Under the pieces are notes generated by a model. The model ran no database searches. It had not been told where the DNA came from and worked only from the letters and a program-made list of their open reading frames with translations. A program made the position numbers and the translations under genes. Shown here piece by piece: positions 22,257-34,359 of a stretch of DNA of 64,000 nucleotides (position 1 is its first letter; every line of letters starts with the position of its first letter). This DNA is from Ochotona curzoniae (lineage: Eukaryota > Chordata > Mammalia > Lagomorpha > Ochotonidae), in assembly GCF_017591425.1 (NCBI RefSeq), contig NW_024464918.1, positions 25,634,001 through 25,698,000 of the forward strand, in the 5' to 3' direction.

Positions 22257-24149
22257 TGTAAACATAATTTTAAAAAAAGGAAGTGTTGGTTGGCACTGCC
22301 CAATGATCTGCTGAACTAGTGCCCAGATCTTGCTCTTGGGCTGTAGTTTCCCATCCAGAGGGTTTGATCACTGGCATACAGTAAGCCACTCATACTAAAG
22401 GAATAAGCAGTTTTTGAACAGAATAAATAAGAGAAGCTAAAATTTTTAAAAGTGCCCATGCTGGCGTTGAAGAGGCCAAGGCCCTAGCCAGATAGCCGAG
22501 GTGATCAGACTGACAGCTTCAAAGCAACTATGTCTCATTCTTCACAACGTCGGGCAAATCAATCTTTACCTTTAAGTGCAAATGAAAATACAACATTTAG
22601 CTCTTACAAGGAGAAGATATAAAAGAGACATATCTAATTTGGCTTACCACAAGGCTATCAAAACCCCTCCCATCAGCATTCACTTTCTACAGTCACAGTG
22701 AAATGCTAGCTCTACACCCAGCAGGTGAAAAATAAATTTGCCAGTCTCTTAGGAGCCCATGGGGATATGGGTGAGTTCTGAAAGGAGTGCTAAGGGTTCC
22801 TGTGCCAAAGCCCACCCCCTCCCCTGCCCCCTGTACAGTCAGAGGCATCCATTGATCAGGCGATCTGTTGCAAAACAGGCCACCAAAACAAGACCAAACG
22901 ACCAGGCTCTTCAAGCCCCAGGTCTTTAGACACCCCCTGCAGTCTTGCAGCCAGTGCCTACAAACTGCTGCTTGCAGGGCAAGAGGTGATAACAACACGG
23001 ATCCTTTCAGTTAGTTCAAGCACTGCCTGCTGCTTTGAGCCTGACAGGTAACAAACTGCTCCCACTCATTATCCTGTACTTCATTTTCCTAACCCCACCC
23101 TGATGGCCAGTCCATGTGGTTAGGTTTGCCAACGTCATCCAGACTGTATTACATCTCACTGCGTATGTGATCTACCTTAGGACAAGTACAATCAACAATA
23201 TTCACTTTCAGTACATTTTTAGGCCAAATGTTGGGACTAAGAATACATGACTGGCACTTTGGTGTGGCTAACTGTACCACCATGTAGGCAAAAGCTGAGT
23301 TTATAAGAAGGAAAATGGTGGGAGGGAGGGAAAGTCAAAGGAAAGCAGGGCTCCAGTCAGAAAGAAGGTGCTATGAACCTTGTACTCTACACGCATTTGA
23401 GGTGTGTCCCTGCACTGTCTGCAAGTCAGTCAGTTGCCTACAGTCAAGAGCTGTGGCAAATTTAAAAATGGATGGGGGGGCTGCTTGAATTACAGAGAAT
23501 TTTAGAAGGAAGGAGAAACTACACAAAAATGTCAAAAAGGGCACACACACACACACACAAACTATACTTTCGCAATTCATAAGTTTCTCTTTCTGTCTCA
23601 CATATCCAATCACTTTGAAATTTTCTACTTCCATCACAATTGTAAATTTGAACCTATACCTTATTTTCATTTGATTTCCTAGTGTTTCAGTGTCCAGAGT
23701 TAATTTCTTTGCCTTCTCACCGGGATCCCGACAAAGGCTTTCTCTGGAGTCTTCGCCAGGGTGTGTGCTCTACTATGTCCCACACATTGCTTCCACAAGA
23801 TGCATTTTCCTACGCACAGCATTGCTTACAGAGCAGACGCCCTTTCGAGATCACAACCCTGATCTCCCAACTCCTCAAGGGATTTCACTTAGCGGAATAG
23901 GAGCATGACTACTGGAAAGAGAGAAGGTCTAGGTGGAATGTGAGGAAGGCCGACTGCATTGGGATGTAAGTTACCCAGAGCAGTAACCTTACCCAGCAGG
24001 TCCCTCACATGCAGGAAGGACTAAGCTCATTCAGAGGCAGCCCCAGGCATCCCTAGTTTGAGAACTTCCAATGCATTTGGGGTTTCATTGTTGCTGGCTG
24101 TCTTCCCAGGCCTTGGGCAGCTTCTGTAACAGGGGAAACAGATCTGGTG
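22257..24149. other. Anonymous noncoding DNA with (CA)n
   Basis: No recognisable gene. A (CA)9 tract lies at 23542-23559. Frames at 22693-22998 (minus), 23371-23670 (minus) and the paired plus frames at 23682-23908 have no known domains. Confidence 0.5.
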
Positions 24150-24290
24150 GTGGACAGACTTGGCCCTGGGGTCCGTTTCCACCCTGTTGGAGCTCTGTGA
24201 CCTTCGGTGATCATTTCCCACTTCTGAGGTTGTTTTCTGATTCTAAAGCAGATAACACTTCATGAGTACTAGGGAGAACTAAAAGCAGTT
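24150..24290 (+). repeat. MIR fragment
   Basis: GAGCTCTGTGACCTTCGGTG, ATTTCCCACTTCTGAGG, TTTTCTGATTCTAAAGCAG matches the MIR 'agctgtgtgaccttgggcaa...cctcagtttcctcatctgtaaa' core. Confidence 0.55.
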
Positions 24291-24414
24291 ATCCCCAGAG
24301 CGCTCAAGCATCTTACTTCTCTTTTCCCTATGCCTGATGGCTGCAGTCAATCTTGACCTCTGATTTTATGGACCTCTCAGGGTCCCCCAGTCTGTCCTAC
24401 ACAAAGTTACATGC

Positions 24415-24575
24415 CTAAACACAAGCTCTCACTATCTGTAATTTCCGACCCAATGAACGCCTGGATGATAAGGCCGGTCTTGTTCATCTAGCAGAAGCAC
24501 GGGTGTACCTGGCATCCAATACGGTGCTGGGCATACACTCAGTGCTGGGAAAATTACTGCTGATTAAAGGACAAG
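24415..24575 (+). repeat. L2 3' end fragment
   Basis: GGTCTTGTTCATCTAGCAGA, GTACCTGGCATCCAATACGG, TGCTGGGCATACACTCAGTG, CTGGGAAAATTACTGCTG follows the L2 3' end 'gtcttgttcactgctgtatccccagcacctag...cacatagtaggtgctcaata'. Confidence 0.45.
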
Positions 24576-25820
24576 GAGCTTGAGCTAGAGGAAGCACACT
24601 CCTCTGTCCCAGCCTTCCTCTGCAGGTTGGGAGCAGGTCATGGCGACCTTGATGAACAGATTATTCTTGCAGCAATGCTTCCACATTTTTGAGTGTCGCT
24701 GACATGTTACTTATCTGTGAGCAATCTCAAACTAAGCTGCTATAATTTCAAGAGGAAAGGTCAAACAGCACCTCATGGAGTGTGTGGGTTGTAGGGGATA
24801 TACCCAGACAATTCCGCAAAGTGGTAAGCCATGTGTTTTTTAACTTGTTTTCAGTCCTGGCGAGTGAGGCACTTGATGTTTCTGGGGCCATCCACCAAGA
24901 TTGTCCTGGGTGCTCTCCTACCCACTTCCTGGGCTCCAAATTGAGTGTTACATAAGCGTGGTTGCCATAGCTATCACTTAGGAAGGTTTGTTGTTTGACC
25001 CCAAGAAAAATTCAACCTCAAACCAGGATAACACTGCCTCTCTCGACCACAATAACACAAATAATCTACCAAATTCTTCCAAGTGTCAAGAAAGAACTAC
25101 TGTGTTTTTGGGTAACAAGCAAGCGACAAGAAAAGGAAATGCTGCAAACGTATGCAATTTCCTTGCATTTCAGACTCAAAAATCCTGAAAAGCCCTATAA
25201 GCAGCTTCTTTAGCTTTCAACCGAGAAGAGAGTCATGGCCAGTGTAAACAAACACTGGATACATAAAAGGACCTACATAGTGCACAAGTCCAAGACGTAT
25301 TTCGGGCATCTTTCAAAAGCTGCAGCAGGGATCAGCTCGCTACAGAGCAAACGCAAGGCCAGCAGGTATGCAAGGATGTGCTGGGTAACGATGAGCGTGT
25401 GGTGTCTGACCCCCACACTTCCACGCTGCTTGCAGACGTAACATTCAAAACCATGTTTGAACCCGCTAGTCCAACAGCACGTGCTTCCATGGAGAAAGGA
25501 ACCCACTTTTCACTGCCCAGGAAGGGGATCAAAAAGGAAATGCTACACACAGACTGTCTTTATGCAGTCCTCTACCGCCACACCATGTCTTTGGAAATAC
25601 TTACACAGCCTTATTGGCAGAAGAGAAAACTTTGTTCTTTCGTGCTTGGAACACTGCAAAACAGAAATTCCTCAGTGCAAATGTCGGGTCCCAAAGTGGG
25701 AGCTCATGAGGTTCTCCGGCTGCCTGAGCAGGGCCGTGCCCAGAAGAAACCACAGCCACTGGGTGAGTCACACCCAGGGCTGCTCTTTCAACTTACAGGC
25801 CCTGCTTCCTTCAAAAAAAA
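24576..25820. other. Anonymous DNA with an open plus frame
   Basis: No gene recognised. A plus frame open from 25378 to 26019 covers about 145 codons of unique sequence before entering the SINE at 25821. The peptide has no familiar domain, and there is no CpG-rich promoter or poly(A) context. Confidence 0.4.
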
Positions 25821-26147
25821 ATTTTTTTTTAAATATATTTTTATTGCAAAGTCAGATATACAGAGAGGAAGAGAGACAGAGAGGAAGATCTTCCGTCTGA
25901 TGACTCACTCCCCAAGTGACTGCAACGGCCAGTGCTGCACTGATCTGAAGCTAGGAGCCAGGAGCTTCTTCTGGTCTCCCATGTGGGAACAGAGTCCCAA
26001 GGCTTGCAGCTGTCCTTGACTGCTTTCCCAGGTCACAAGCAGGGAGCTGGATGGGAAATGGAGCTGCCTGAATATGAACCAGCGCCCATATGGGATCCTG
26101 GCACATGCAAGGCAAGAACTTTACCACCAAGCTATTGCGCTGGGCCC
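25821..26147 (-). repeat. C-type SINE, full length
   Basis: Minus-strand copy: TTTAAATATATTTTTATTGC, AAAGTCAGATATACAGAGAGG, CACTCCCCAAGTGACTGCAA, GGTCACAAGCAGGGAGCTGG, CCATATGGGATCCTGGCACA, ending GCTATTGCGCTGGGCCC. Confidence 0.93.
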
Positions 26148-26465
26148 CAATATTGAGTTTTATGGTGTCCTTACATGTTTTACATGTATCCTCTGTCAAA
26201 TGTGTACTTTTAAAATTTTCTGCCACTCTGTGGGTTGCTGACTTTCTCAGGGGTATCTTTTGATAATCATGAGTTTCTTATTCTGATGTAGTCTTTTTGT
26301 TTGTTTTTGAGAGAACTACTGCCTCGCATGTCCTATTAAGAGATTTCTGTGAACCCAGACTGCAAAGATTTGTCCTATGTTTTCTTCTGGAGGTTTTATA
26401 GTTTTAGTTTCAGTGTTTATCACCCATCCTGAATTAATTCCTCACGCTAGCCTTGTTTGTAAACA
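26148..26465 (-). mobile_element. L1M fragment
   Basis: Antisense L1 text: TTTTCTGCCACTCTGTGGGT, TGCTGACTTTCTC, TTTGTCCTATGTTTTCTTCT, GGAGGTTTTATAGTTTTAGT, CATCCTGAATTAATTCC. It abuts the SINE at its left edge. Confidence 0.7.
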
Positions 26466-26889
26466 TAACTACAGGTGTTCCTGAGTCACAGCCCAAATCT
26501 GAAATTCACTGATTTAAAAGACAAGCTTAGAAACAAGCAGCATTGACCTACATCACTCCCCCACTCCTTCCCTTCCAGTTATCCAACAATGGAAATAATA
26601 CACAAGACCATTGAGCTCCTTGCAATATTAACAAAACCAACATTTGCCTGCTATCAATCAGCTCTCAGAACAAGTAAGTGTGCTGAGCATCACAAATACA
26701 TCTATAAATGCTCATGTGTATTTGCAAGGTTCTCAGTTAACAACAGGGCTACCACATAGGCTGTGATCTGACAGCAGCCAGCCCAGGGACCTGACAAGTA
26801 TGCTGATCTTACCAGTTTCTGCCTTATTACGTGACCTAACCAAACCTTCTCATGACTCTAAATCTTAACCTTAAAAAAATGAAAAGAGA

Positions 26890-27190
26890 GGCCTGGGGCC
26901 AAGCTGTATCATAGCACATTAAGCAGTGGCTTGCAATGTCAGCATCCACACTAGTGCGGTGGTTCAAAGACTGGTTACTCTGCTTCCAATCCAGCTCCTG
27001 CCAAAGTGTCTTGAAAGAAGGGCCATGTACCAGGGCCTCTGACACGCATGTGGCTGAGTAGGATGGGTGTTCCTGACTCCTGACTTCAGAACGATCCAGT
27101 TCTACCTGTTGTAGTTATTTGGGGGGCCAATTGGCAGATCTCTGTCTTTCTCTGTTGCTCTGAATTTCAAGTAAAAAAATCTTAAAAGGA
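26890..27190 (+). repeat. Old C-type SINE
   Basis: GCCTGGGGCCAAGCTGTATC head, AAGACTGGTTACTCTGCTTC, CAATCCAGCTCCTGCC, GTGTTCCTGACTCCTGACTT, TTGGGGGGCCAATTGGCAG, CTCTGAATTTCAAG tail. Confidence 0.75.
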
Positions 27191-27332
27191 AGAAAAACAG
27201 AAAGAGAGGGACCTGAAACAGACTAGCTTTGAAACTTCAGACTCTGTTACTGCCTATCATTTTTAATAACCCACCATCCAAACTCCTCTAAGTCCTTAAT
27301 GGCTGTCCACGCATAGTAAGAGCTTCGTGTTA

Positions 27333-27629
27333 GGGGTAGACATTCTGCACAGCATGTTAAGTCTCTGCCCACAATAACATCACCTCATATAAGTTCTGGT
27401 TCATGTCCTGGCAGCTTCATTTCCACTCCAACTTCCTGCTAATTTGCATAGCAAAGTATGCAAGTGCAAGTAGAAGGTGGCTCAAGTGCTTGGGACCTTG
27501 CATCCACATGGGAGACAATGGAAGAGTTCCAAACTCCTGAATATCTGAGGAACAAACCAGAGGATGCATTCTCTCGTCATGTTTCTCTCTGTAACTTTAC
27601 TTTTCAAATAAATAAGCGTTTTTTAAAAA
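27333..27629 (+). repeat. Old C-type SINE
   Basis: GGGGTAGACATTCTGCACAG head, GGTTCATGTCCTGGCAGC, CAAGTGCTTGGGACCTTGC, CATGGGAGACAATGGAAGAG, TTTCAAATAAATAAGC tail. Confidence 0.8.
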
Positions 27630-28139
27630 GTATTTCATGTTACACTGAGACGATCACAGCTTGCATCTTGGCAGCAAATAGCTAAAAACTGAGTTGCTAC
27701 CAACTAGATCCTACTGATATCCTAGGCATTTCAGAGGAACAAGGAGTAAGAAATAATAAGGAAAGCGAAGTGGGATTACAAGGTTGCTGAATGCAGCTCA
27801 CAAAGTAATATGGCTTAAAACTGAACTGAGCAAAAGCTGTTGTTGCTATGTTCAAACATACCAAAAGCACACAGGACCTAGCCCAAGCCTCTGCTGTTTC
27901 TTTTCTAGAGAGAGTCAAAGCATGCTATATACCCAGCGCCCCCAAGCTCCAACCACAAGTGTAGGCAGCAGCCAGAGGTGACTGGAAGACTATGTGTGCT
28001 GGGGTTCCCTCCCAGACAGAGCAATGAGAGACAGGGACAGGATTTGAAACCATGGTAGACAAATACCTGCTCCAGAGGCAGTGCCTGGTGCCTTCCCTGG
28101 AGCATCTGTTATGGATAAAACCTGGAGATCCTACTACCT
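27630..28139. other. Anonymous noncoding DNA
   Basis: No gene or repeat recognised. Confidence 0.45.
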
Positions 28140-28232
28140 AAAAGAAGGATAAGACAACACCAGCAAAGCTGCTGGCACAGTGCCTGACATATATGTAACA
28201 ATCGCTCTGTAAACAGTAGTTAATTGTCACTT
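28140..28232 (+). repeat. MIR 3' part
   Basis: AAGCTGCTGGCACAGTGCCT, GACATATATGTAACAATCGC, TCTGTAAACAGTAGTTAATT follows the MIR tail. It is cut off by the SINE that starts at about 28233. Confidence 0.55.
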
Positions 28233-28543
28233 TTCTTTAAGGATTTATTTTACTTATTTCAAAGTCAGATTTAGGGAGGAGAGAGACAGAGACAAAAACC
28301 CTTCCATCTGATAATTCACTGCTTAAGTGGCTGCAATGGCTGGGTTCATCCAGGCAAAGACAAGAGCCAGAAGTTTCTTCTAGATCTGCCATATGGATGC
28401 AGGGACATCTTCCAATGGGTCATCTTCCATGGCTTTGCCAGGCACATTAGCAGGAAGCTAAATCAGAAACGGAGCAGTCAGGTACCCAAATGGGATGCTG
28501 ACACCATGGACAGTGGCTTTATCTACTACACTCAGCACAGGCC
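28233..28543 (-). repeat. Old C-type SINE
   Basis: TTTAAGGATTTATTTTACTT, CAAAGTCAGATTTAGGGAGG, TAGCAGGAAGCTAAATCAGA, AAATGGGATGCTGACACCAT, ending CTCAGCACAGGCC. Confidence 0.85.
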
Positions 28544-28593
28544 ACCCTGCTTACCCCCTTACAGAATCACCTTATCTAGTAACTTGTACCTAA

Positions 28594-28817
28594 CATTTTA
28601 AAAATAAAAACATTTATTTTATTAGATTTTTATAGAGAGAAGGAGAAAGAGAGAAAGATCTTCCATCCACTGGTTCACTTCCCAAATAACTGCAATGGCT
28701 AGAGCTAAGCCAAACTGAAGCCAGGAGCCAAGAGCTTCTTCTGGGTCTCCCATGTGAGTACAGGGTCCTTAGGACTTGAACCACCCTTCACTGCTTTCCC
28801 AGGCCATAGCAGGGTAT
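28594..28817 (-). repeat. 5'-truncated C-type SINE
   Basis: The SINE 3' part reads on the minus strand: AACATTTATTTTATTAGATT, AGAAAGATCTTCCATCCACT, CTTCTGGGTCTCCCATGTGA, CACTGCTTTCCCAGGCC. The 5' half (minus-strand upstream) is missing. Confidence 0.85.
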
Positions 28818-28900
28818 AATTCATGGTCAGAATCATAAAAGGAACTGGCTATTTCTTAAATCTGCCAGATGCTTTTGTGTCTAAAAATCCCGTTTTCCAT

Positions 28901-29300
28901 TTTTTTTTATTGTTATTAACATTGTATTATGTGATACAGTTATATAGGCACTGGGGATTCCCCCCACCCCTCCCCCCATAGTGGATTCCTCCACCTTGCT
29001 GCATAACCACAGTTCAAGTTCAGTTGAGATTCCTTCATTGCAAGCATATACCTAGCATAAAGTCCAGCATCTTATTGTCCAGATAAGTTCGGTGGTCTCT
29101 TGGGGAGACCTTCTCTGGTCTGAAGGTAGAGCTAACAGAGTAAAGTTACGGTCAGTTAAAAGCCCCAACAAAACATCAGCATCAATATACAACGTTATGG
29201 AATTAACTGACATAGTATTGAGTAAACAATATGTTAAAAATAATGCAAGTTCAATTCTTCAGAAAGTCCTTATGCACCTCCCTAGACTGTCTCTGACTTC
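28901..29300 (-). mobile_element. Probable lagomorph L1 3' end
   Basis: A T-run at 28901 (an antisense A tail) leads into a C-rich tract (CCCCCCACCCCTCCCCCCAT), then CATAACCACAGTTCAAGTTC, AGATTCCTTCATTGCAAGC, GTCCAGCATCTTATTGTCCA and AACGTTATGGAATTAACTGA. I associate this text with the 3' UTR of rabbit and pika L1. Right edge approximate. Confidence 0.6.
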
Positions 29301-30199
29301 CTAAGACTGAAATCATTTCTGACTGTTCAAATAGCAGTGTGTTGGGCACTGATCACCTCACATCAATCTCTTCCACTCTGAAGTCACAGCAAAGAAATAA
29401 TTTGTCTGTGGGGGTCCCAGTGTCTTGCATATAGTAGGTATTTGATAGATACTAAATGAACGGCATGAACCAATGACATCAAAAGTGCTACCAACACACA
29501 GCTCAGAACCAGCTTACAATGAACATTAAAATGCCAACCCAATTGCCCCAAGTGGCAATGTAACTGAAAGCAAACTGAGGACTTGAAAGAGTTCTTTAAA
29601 TCTTGGAAGAACAAACTGCCATCTGCCTACTAGCATTTTAAGCATCAAATTGCTCACTTACACTTGATTGTAACAAGAGAGTGAAACATCAGGATCAGAC
29701 ATAGAATCCAAATTTCCTTATCCCCAGTAATGTTTCAGCCATGAAAAAAAAACGGGGTCTTAAACTATTGAAGCTTATAACACAATTTTGACTACAAAAA
29801 CAGCTGGCTTTTACATACTTTGCATGTTCTAAACAATCACTACCTTATTACTAAAATCACTTTGCAGCATCTCAAATATATTATGAAATAATGAATTACT
29901 CAATTAATAATGTTTACAACCCTTCAGAGGAGAAAAAAATCAAGGCAGAATGTTAATTATATTTTGATGCAAAAACAAAATCTTAGGTCAGTATTTACCT
30001 TAGAATGGAGCTGATCTGAAGCAAAGTCATGGCCATTATATGTAAAAAGGGCTTAAACATTTAAGAGTAAATATGTCAGGAGGTAAAAATGGGCAGAGAA
30101 TAAATGATTGACAAAGAAGCAGCAACATTCAATAAACTTGGGGAATATTCAAATTCAATAGAAAACAGAAGAAAAGTTCAAAACCGTAATGACATAGAG
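29301..30199. other. Anonymous AT-rich noncoding DNA
   Basis: No gene or clear repeat. AT-rich sequence with short frames only. Confidence 0.5.
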
Positions 30200-30525
30200 G
30201 TGCCAGCATTACAGTGTAGCAGTTTAAGTTGCCTTTTGAGACTCCTGTATCCCATACCCACTGATTCAAGTCCAGGCTGCTCCACTTCCAACCCAGCTAT
30301 CTGCTAATGAGCCAGTGAAAACAGTGGAAAATAGCCCCAAGTGTCCGGGCCTCTGCCACCATGTGGGAGACCCTGACGGAGTTCTAGGCTCCTGGCTTCC
30401 TGTTGGCCAAGGCCCAGCCATTGTGGCCTTTTGGGAAGTGAAACTAGAGGACGCCCCCATCCACTTCAGTCTCTCTCTCCTTCCTTCCCTACCTGTTACT
30501 GCACCTTTCAAATAAACAAATATTC
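30200..30525 (+). repeat. Old C-type SINE
   Basis: TGCCAGCATTACAGTGTAGC head, GATTCAAGTCCAGGCTGCTC, TCTGCCACCATGTGGGAGAC, GGCTCCTGGCTTCCTGTTGG, CCTTTTGGGAAGTGAAAC, CCTTTCAAATAAAC tail. The antisense frame 30266-30511 is inside it. Confidence 0.85.
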
Positions 30526-31930
30526 GAAAATAATTCAGCTTTTTTGTCTTTTAAACAATTACAGATTTCTTCTTAATTGATAGCACCCAACACAGACATG
30601 GGCTGAGAGAAACACATATGTGACACTCAGAGGTATAAATTGGCAAAGTGTTGATGGATAGCAAGCTTCAGAAATGCATACGTGTCTTCGCCAAAAACAT
30701 CCACTGTACTGAAGTTAAGCTAAGAAAACAAACACAGACAGTAGCCCCAAAACTGGGCAATATGTAAACTTCCTGTGAACTACATGTATGTACCCAATTT
30801 TCTGAGGAAAACACATAATTTTCTGATATCATCAAAAGATATTCTAAATTACCCAAAGATTTCTGGTTACAGAATAAAGTACAGAAAGACAATGCAATAG
30901 GTGCTGCTAGGTTTCCGTATAAGGTTCATTTCCCCTTCTTTCTCAATGGTGAGCCCCTGATCTGTACTATACTACCTACTGCTTACATAGGAAGGTATCC
31001 TATGGGCCATTAGACATACGCAGATTTCTGGAAAGCCTTTGTTTCTCTGCCTCATACACACATACCACTCCTGCCCCATCTGCCCCCGACTGCACCAGGA
31101 GCAGCAGGTGCAGCAGCCATTTCAAAATGAGGAGCCCGAAAGCACAAAATAGAGGAGCAGAAACACGGGAAGAATCTGGGTCTGTCAGCTTCCCAACACA
31201 GCCCCACCTGTCCCAAAGACCCCCCACCCCCATCTTTTCAGACTGCCGTTAGAATATCAGTTCCTGGCAACAAAGTTCCTGGCTGAGTGACAGATATGAG
31301 AAATAGCTGAAAAGTCCTACCAAGTGTAATAAACTAAGTAGAAAATCATTCATGTTTTAGTTTTTATTTAAGACAGGTACATGCATACACACACAGTGAC
31401 ACAGAAACGATGAAAATGTAAAGATCGGAAACGAAGCGCTGTTCTCCATGAGATGAGTGGTCTTCATTTTCCTCTTTCCATTGTCAGTTATTTTCCACAG
31501 TGACGTTATGTTACTCTTTCAAGCAAAAGAACACATGCTGTTTCTTCTATGCAGAAAATGAATGCAGATCTTCATTCCCTCTTGCCTGAAATTCTCTGCT
31601 TCCTGCAGCCTCCAGATTTCCGCCCTTCCTATTTTGTATGGCCATTTTTAAAGCAACAGAAACAACAAGCCTGTATTCTGGAGCCTAGTTTATATCCCGG
31701 GGTAGCAAGAGTGGATCAGACTTGAGTATCAAGAACAAGCACAATTTGAGTGACTTACACTTGTTGCCCACCCTGCTCCAGAACTGGCTCACAAAGCACA
31801 GCCCCACAGGTGTGCCAGGCAAGCCCCACAGGTGTGCCAGGCAAGCTCTTTGGGCCTCTTCTACATAGCCTCAGCATTTCCGGGCTATTCTCAGGATACA
31901 TGGCCTGAGTAACTACCAATCCTCAATGCA
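30526..31930. other. Anonymous noncoding DNA
   Basis: No recognisable gene. A 22-bp unit is tandemly duplicated at 31801-31844. Confidence 0.5.
31801..31844. repeat. Tandem duplication, 2 x 22 bp
   Basis: GCCCCACAGGTGTGCCAGGC plus AA occurs twice head to tail without mismatch, so the duplication is probably recent. Confidence 0.95.
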
Positions 31931-31934
31931 AAGC

Positions 31935-32065
31935 TGCACGTGGCACTGTAGGTGGGCAGCACTTTGTACAATTCCTTACCCATCATCTCGAGGCAACGGA
32001 GAGAGAGAGACTCTGAGATGACCAGCCTGTGAGCCATAACCCTGGCTGCCTGGACAGTTCCAGAA
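31935..32065 (-). repeat. MIR fragment
   Basis: GTACAATTCCTTACCCATCA, CTCGAGGCAACGGAGAGAG, CTGTGAGCCATAACCCTGGC, TGCCTGGACAG follows the reversed MIR. Confidence 0.4.
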
Positions 32066-33505
32066 CTACACCTCAGGTTCTGGTCTGCCCTCCTCTCAAT
32101 TCCACAAAGTTCAACAAACCAGCCTGTGATCTGGAGTAGGTTTGATTAACCTAACAGTGCCTTGAAGCTGAGTAAACGACAGCATTTTTAAACTGCCCCA
32201 GAAGAAAAAGGAACAGCCCAAGAGCGAGACAGGACGCTGGACAAACAGCACAGCAGGGCTGGCTTGGGCTCGCCCTGGCAGGGAGAACCTTGCCTTCCTG
32301 TTCAGGTTCCTTCCTTCCGCTCTCCAACTGACTGTGCAGAGCTGCAGGCTGCACAATGGTGTCCTTCCTGTTCTGCAGCCCTGCCCACTTCTCCCTATCG
32401 AGTGAACCAAAAGGGGACAGACTCCCTCCCATTGCAAGAGAACCCCGGCTGGCCCCGGCAACCATGCTTGAAGACCACAGCCCTGATTTTAGTCTATTAT
32501 TCTGATATACACAGTTAAACAAAGCAATTGTTTTCATTTAAAAAAAAAAAAAAAAGCAAGCCAAGTTTTATTTCCAGCACAGGCATTCCCAAGTGCTCCA
32601 AAACTGAGTTTGACTGGGCTAACAGCCAGCCATCTGGACTGCTCCAACAACTTATGTAACTGGCTGGGTTTTCCACCTTTGCCTTGGGGGATGGGGAGGT
32701 GTATGTAAGTCAGGAAATGGACTCAGAGCAAGGCGTCAATCCACCATGTCTAAGCAGCCTGCTCAACATATGATCACAGGGCTTTTTCAGCCTTCAAAAA
32801 CAGAATACAGTAAACCAGCTCAGACTAGCTAATGTGCAGGCTAAAAGCAGTCGGAGGTCCAATAAAGTGGAGAAGGCCTTCTGGGCAGACTTGTGCAAGG
32901 AGGACTTGGCACAAGCAGAACCTGCAAGCTAAAGGACAAAATGCAGGCAGATGCATTACAAAAGACAGAAACAGGGAACGTTTCACCCAGTCTACAACTT
33001 CTGAGGTTTAAGGGGAAACTAAGGATTGAAGATGCGGTTCTGGGCAAGGTTGGGAATTTGTACCATGAAGGATGTGGTGCATCTTATTCCCTCTTGTGGA
33101 TAAAGGCAACTCCACTTAAGAAATGAGGAGGAGAAAGAAATACGCCCTCTTAGGTAGTGAGTATATAGATTAGGCAGTGAGTATATAGAAATGTCACTTG
33201 ATTGGTGGCAGCACTGCCTTTTAGGGGAGTAGCCAACTGCTGCTCACATATTCGGACCTTTAAAGAACTTTCTGAGCATCAATTCACACCCTTGCTAACA
33301 GAGCAGAAGATGCAGTTAGCAGCTCTAATCTTGAGGAAAGCTCATGGTCTCACCCCTTTGAAAACTAAGAAGGCAAGGACATGCAGGACTGGAGAGAGAC
33401 TGCTGGACATTTTGATCACAGAGAGCACTTCTGTGTTGTCAGGGCAGTCCAAGCTGCTTCAACAAGAGATGTGCGGGGAATGGACAACAGCATTCCCCAC
33501 CCTCT
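32066..33505. other. Anonymous noncoding DNA
   Basis: No gene recognised. Overlapping minus frames at 32111-32537 (116 and 128 codons) show no family motif. An A-run lies near 32539-32554, and a 20-bp unit is duplicated at 33151-33189. Confidence 0.5.
33151..33189. repeat. Tandem duplication, about 2 x 20 bp
   Basis: TAGG(T/C)AGTGAGTATATAGA occurs twice, with one difference. Confidence 0.9.
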
Positions 33506-33514
33506 CTCAAATAC

Positions 33515-33690
33515 AGCTTTGGATCTAAGTTCAAATGATAGCTCCAACACTCAATGGCACGCTACCCTGGCATGCTATCTTCCAAACATCTAAAGAACAG
33601 TGATGCAATTAGAGGAGCTAATGCACAAAGACATTTAGAACAGGGCCTGGCACACGGTAACTCAGAAACCATGGGGCTGCAACCTACAGT
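33515..33690 (+). repeat. MIR
   Basis: GATCTAAGTTCAAATGATAG, CTCCAACACTCAATGGCACG, then AGAACAGGGCCTGGCACACG and GTAACTCAGAAACC: a decayed MIR in sense. Confidence 0.5.
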
Positions 33691-34104
33691 TAAGACTTGG
33701 CTGAGGACTTGCTGAACAGTGGAAAAAGGCCTCTTGGGTCCTAGGAATGGCCTAGTACACAGCTCTACCCACTTTACTCAATCTAGAAGGGAGAAGATCA
33801 GACCACCAGAGGTGGTAGGAGGTAACAATGTTAGCAGCTGAACCATCCAATCAGGATGAGAGCCTCAGGCCCATAACATGGCTGGTGTGGGACAGATGCT
33901 GGAACAGGCAATGGGACATCTGGATCTGGGCCAGGGTAGACTAAAAAGGCTGCTCAAGCCCCAAGTACAAAAATGATTGAGCATTCACACATCCCTATCA
34001 CTCCCAGTTGTTAAAGGTGTCTTCCTGGGATCTCCCCCTAGAGCAGCAACACAAGAGCAGCATGGCCACAGTATGACTAACTCCTCCTGGCCACTCACTG
34101 TGGT

Positions 34105-34265
34105 ATTCATCTCTCAGCAACACCCATCCCATTTAATCCTCCCACCGCACTGGGTGAAACAGGTACTAATATTCACACTGCATAGTTGAGTAACCAGGAT
34201 TACAAAGATGACTAACCATTAAACTAGTACGTAGCAAGACTGGGACTTGAATCCATGCTGTGAGA
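34105..34265 (-). repeat. MIR
   Basis: CCATCCCATTTAATCCTCCC, GTGAAACAGGTACTAATATT, CACACTGCATAGTTGAG, ACGTAGCAAGACTGGGACTT, GAATCCATGCTG: a clear reversed MIR. Confidence 0.75.
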
Positions 34266-34359
34266 TACCAACACTCATGTTTCTTAGTACTAACCAGGAA
34301 GTGCTGCTGCCACACACAGCCCTCCTACCTGCAAGCTTCTCTTCACTGTGACTTTGGTT

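Noticed and set aside
23246..23302. SINE head fragment (CTGGCACTTTGGTGTGGCTA)
   Set aside because: It resembles the C-SINE head but is too short and lacks any downstream SINE sequence.
25378..26019. 213-codon plus frame as a gene
   Set aside because: The last third is SINE sequence and the first part has no recognisable family, promoter or splice context.
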